From: Bacteroidota bacterium
GTDB taxonomy: Bacteria > Bacteroidota > Bacteroidia > Bacteroidales > FEN-979
Direction: 5' to 3'
Length of the DNA: 64,000 bases
Assembly (NCBI GenBank): GCA_026391355.1
Contig: JAPLDH010000079.1
Span: 41,502 to 105,501, forward strand
The position numbers and the translations under genes were made by a program. Below the pieces are notes generated by a model, which saw nothing but the letters and a program-made list of their open reading frames with translations, was not told the origin of the DNA and searched no databases. Positions 62,778 through 64,000 of the stretch are shown piece by piece. Every line of letters starts with the position of its first letter. Position 1 is the first letter of the stretch.

Positions 62778-62795
62778 TTGTTACCATTTTGTTAC
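62778..62795 (+). promoter_or_regulatory. Right arm-type repeats
   Basis: TTGTTAC at 62778-62784 and 62789-62795, with the same 11-bp spacing and orientation as the pair at 57438-57455, lies 47 bp inside the right att core. The matching arrangement at both ends supports these as integrase arm sites. Confidence 0.6.
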
Positions 62796-62808
62796 TCATG
62801 AAAAGCAA

Positions 62809-62840
62809 AAAGCCTGCAAACATTGATGTTTACAGGCTTT
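62809..62840 (-). terminator. Terminator downstream of tRNA-fMet
   Basis: AAAGCCTGCAAACAT (62809-62823) and ATGTTTACAGGCTTT (62826-62840) pair over 15 bases with one wobble and a 2-nt loop. On the minus strand the hairpin is followed by a T-rich run. It sits one base from the att core, so it lies just inside the element and may be supplied by it to end tRNA transcription. Confidence 0.75.
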
Positions 62841-62841
62841 G

Positions 62842-62917
<76 letters not shown>

Positions 62918-62925
62918 ATATTTTG

Positions 62926-62933
62926 CAAAAGTA
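62926..62933 (-). promoter_or_regulatory. Putative -7 box for tRNA-fMet
   Basis: TACTTTTG on the minus strand, 8 bp upstream of the mature tRNA 5' end, matches TAnnTTTG. Confidence 0.5.
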
Positions 62934-63056
62934 CTATTAATAAATCAGAATAAAAAACGAATTATTCGAATCCTTTCATTCACTTCATTCATGATACAAT
63001 GAAGAAAAACCAATCCCGGTTTGATGAATACCCCTTTGAAAGCTTATATTCCCATC

Positions 63057-63818
63057 TTAAAACCAGAACCCAACCCTGATCGCATTGTTCAGATTCAATC
63101 CGATATTACTATCCGAGGCGTTTGGATACTTCATTTTGAATACACCGTTCACATTAAAGGTTACTTCTTTATAAAACAGGGTATTGTATCCTACACCCAG
63201 TTCAAGACCCATATAGAAATGACGAAATAAATAAAAATCAGCCCCTACGACCGCATTAGCCGATAGTTTGGAGTATCCTCTTTGTACCATCTGGGTCAGG
63301 ATCCCATAATATCCATCGTAATACTGGATCAGGGAGGTCTCCATCCAGGCATTGGTAATATCGGTTTTATCAATTGTAATTCCGGATCCGGAGCCGGAGT
63401 TAAGATCCTCGTATGAAGAGCTGGATGTTTCATTTTCATACCCAATGATAAGACCGATATACGGAGAAAATCGTTTTGAATTATAAAAATGATATTCAAT
63501 CCCGGTATTCAGCCCAAGTATCGTATATTTTTCATCAGTGGTGGTATAATAAATCGATCCGTTCATTGTTTCGGGTTGCTCGTTATGGCGTTTCTTATAA
63601 CCAATGTTGAACCCGGTGCGGATCGCTAATTTATTGCCCAGGAAATAACGCCCCCTGAAACCATCAATACCGATGGGAGATTCCGTACTGAATGGTCTGA
63701 AATTTACCTCCACCGAAAAATTGCCTTTTGAAGGTCTGAACTGATTTGTGTCACCACTCTGCGCCATTAACCCGGCTGACATAAGGATGAATAAACTGAA
63801 AATTGCTGTTTTTCTCAT
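63057..63818 (-). CDS. Outer-membrane beta-barrel protein
   Basis: A 253-residue protein with a signal peptide (about 1-19, ending LMAQ), alternating aromatic strands (NFSVEVNFRPF, LAIRTGFNIGYKKR, YTILGLNTGIEYHFYNS, FSPYIGLIIGYENET) and a terminal NNAIRVGFWF ending in an aromatic residue, typical of BamA substrates. It resembles OmpA/opacity-type small barrels (outer membrane beta-barrel family). The ligand is unknown, and it is probably monocistronic. Confidence 0.85.
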   Translation of the reverse strand: MRKTAIFSLFILMSAGLMAQSGDTNQFRPSKGNFSVEVNFRPFSTESPIGIDGFRGRYFLGNKLAIRTGFNIGYKKRHNEQPETMNGSIYYTTTDEKYTILGLNTGIEYHFYNSKRFSPYIGLIIGYENETSSSSYEDLNSGSGSGITIDKTDITNAWMETSLIQYYDGYYGILTQMVQRGYSKLSANAVVGADFYLFRHFYMGLELGVGYNTLFYKEVTFNVNGVFKMKYPNASDSNIGLNLNNAIRVGFWF

Positions 63819-63893
63819 ATCTGTGATTTTTTTACAGAAAGGTTTAGTAATATGTTTCGGGGCTGTATCTTTTTTTGAGGTGCTACGTATAAG

Positions 63894-64000
63894 ATGGAAA
63901 AAGATAAAATGGATATTAAAAATTCCAAATTATTAGTTGCGCCTGAAGAAATACTAGCGAGTTTTGATCTGGTGCAGATAAAAGAAAACAGCAAGCATTA
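63894..64000 (+). CDS. 5' end of a gene cut by the window edge, possibly an ISAon1-type transposase
   Basis: From the ATG at 63894 (or the second ATG at 63909) the frame reads MDIKNSKLLVAPEEILASF, then DLVQIKENSKH, and runs open to the last base. The LL..P..IL..FDLV start resembles the N-terminal region of ISAon1-family transposases, which often open with a short LLPEFILxxFDLV segment. The match is short and by eye. Without the rest it could be any gene or a chance open frame. Confidence 0.35.
   Translation, partial: MEKDKMDIKNSKLLVAPEEILASFDLVQIKENSKH

Overview
The window reads as a chromosomal stretch of a Bacteroidota bacterium, most likely order Bacteroidales or a close free-living relative. 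The evidence is a SusC/SusD pair, several carboxypeptidase-regulatory-like TonB-dependent receptors, C-terminal type IX secretion (T9SS) sorting domains, DUF4296/DUF5686/DUF4468 proteins, a sphingolipid-type gene set, and many copies of the Bacteroidota -7 promoter box TAnnTTTG. Gene identities come from reading the translations; no database was searched.

Layout. 0.2-5 kb: susC/susD pair. 5-12 kb: a minus-strand run iorA, iorB, serine palmitoyltransferase-like, two tandem GNAT-fold paralogues and an NAD-dependent epimerase/reductase, best explained as (dihydro)ceramide synthesis. 12-26 kb: mostly core genes (DnaJ-like, TonB receptor, RecQ, KdsD, LptB, PssA, porin). 26-32 kb: queA, tatA and tatC, with a sulfur-transfer operon between the tat genes (SQR-like flavoprotein, DUF1641, TusE/DsrC-like, DsrE2-like). 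32-35 kb: PspC/LiaF-like envelope-stress genes, a PepSY-like protein and a hydrolase. 35.5-39.3 kb: an unusual operon of lysine 2,3-aminomutase, two different ATP-grasp ligases and a GNAT acyltransferase, probably making a beta-lysine conjugate. 39-48 kb: deaminase-like protein, dipeptidase, PdxJ, Dtd, a large T9SS beta-propeller-like protein, TonB, an S4-domain protein and Der.

48-63 kb is accessory. Three minus-strand units (hicBA with a stop codon inside hicA, a 1984-residue secreted repeat protein, and a leucine-rich-repeat-like T9SS protein) each end in a related repeat module. They are followed by a roughly 5.5-kb integrated element at the 3' end of an initiator tRNA gene. The element has a 15-bp direct repeat as candidate att cores and paired TTGTTAC sites with identical 11-bp spacing near both ends. 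It carries a tyrosine integrase, an RteC-like protein, an excisionase-like HTH protein, an unknown, a filamentous-phage gpII-like replication initiator, a lone P27-type small terminase and a secreted DUF4468 cargo gene. There are no capsid, portal, large-terminase, tail or relaxase genes. This is the gene set of a phage satellite (PICI-like), and it is the most interesting object in the window.

The last 1 kb holds an outer-membrane barrel gene and the first codons of a gene cut by the window edge.
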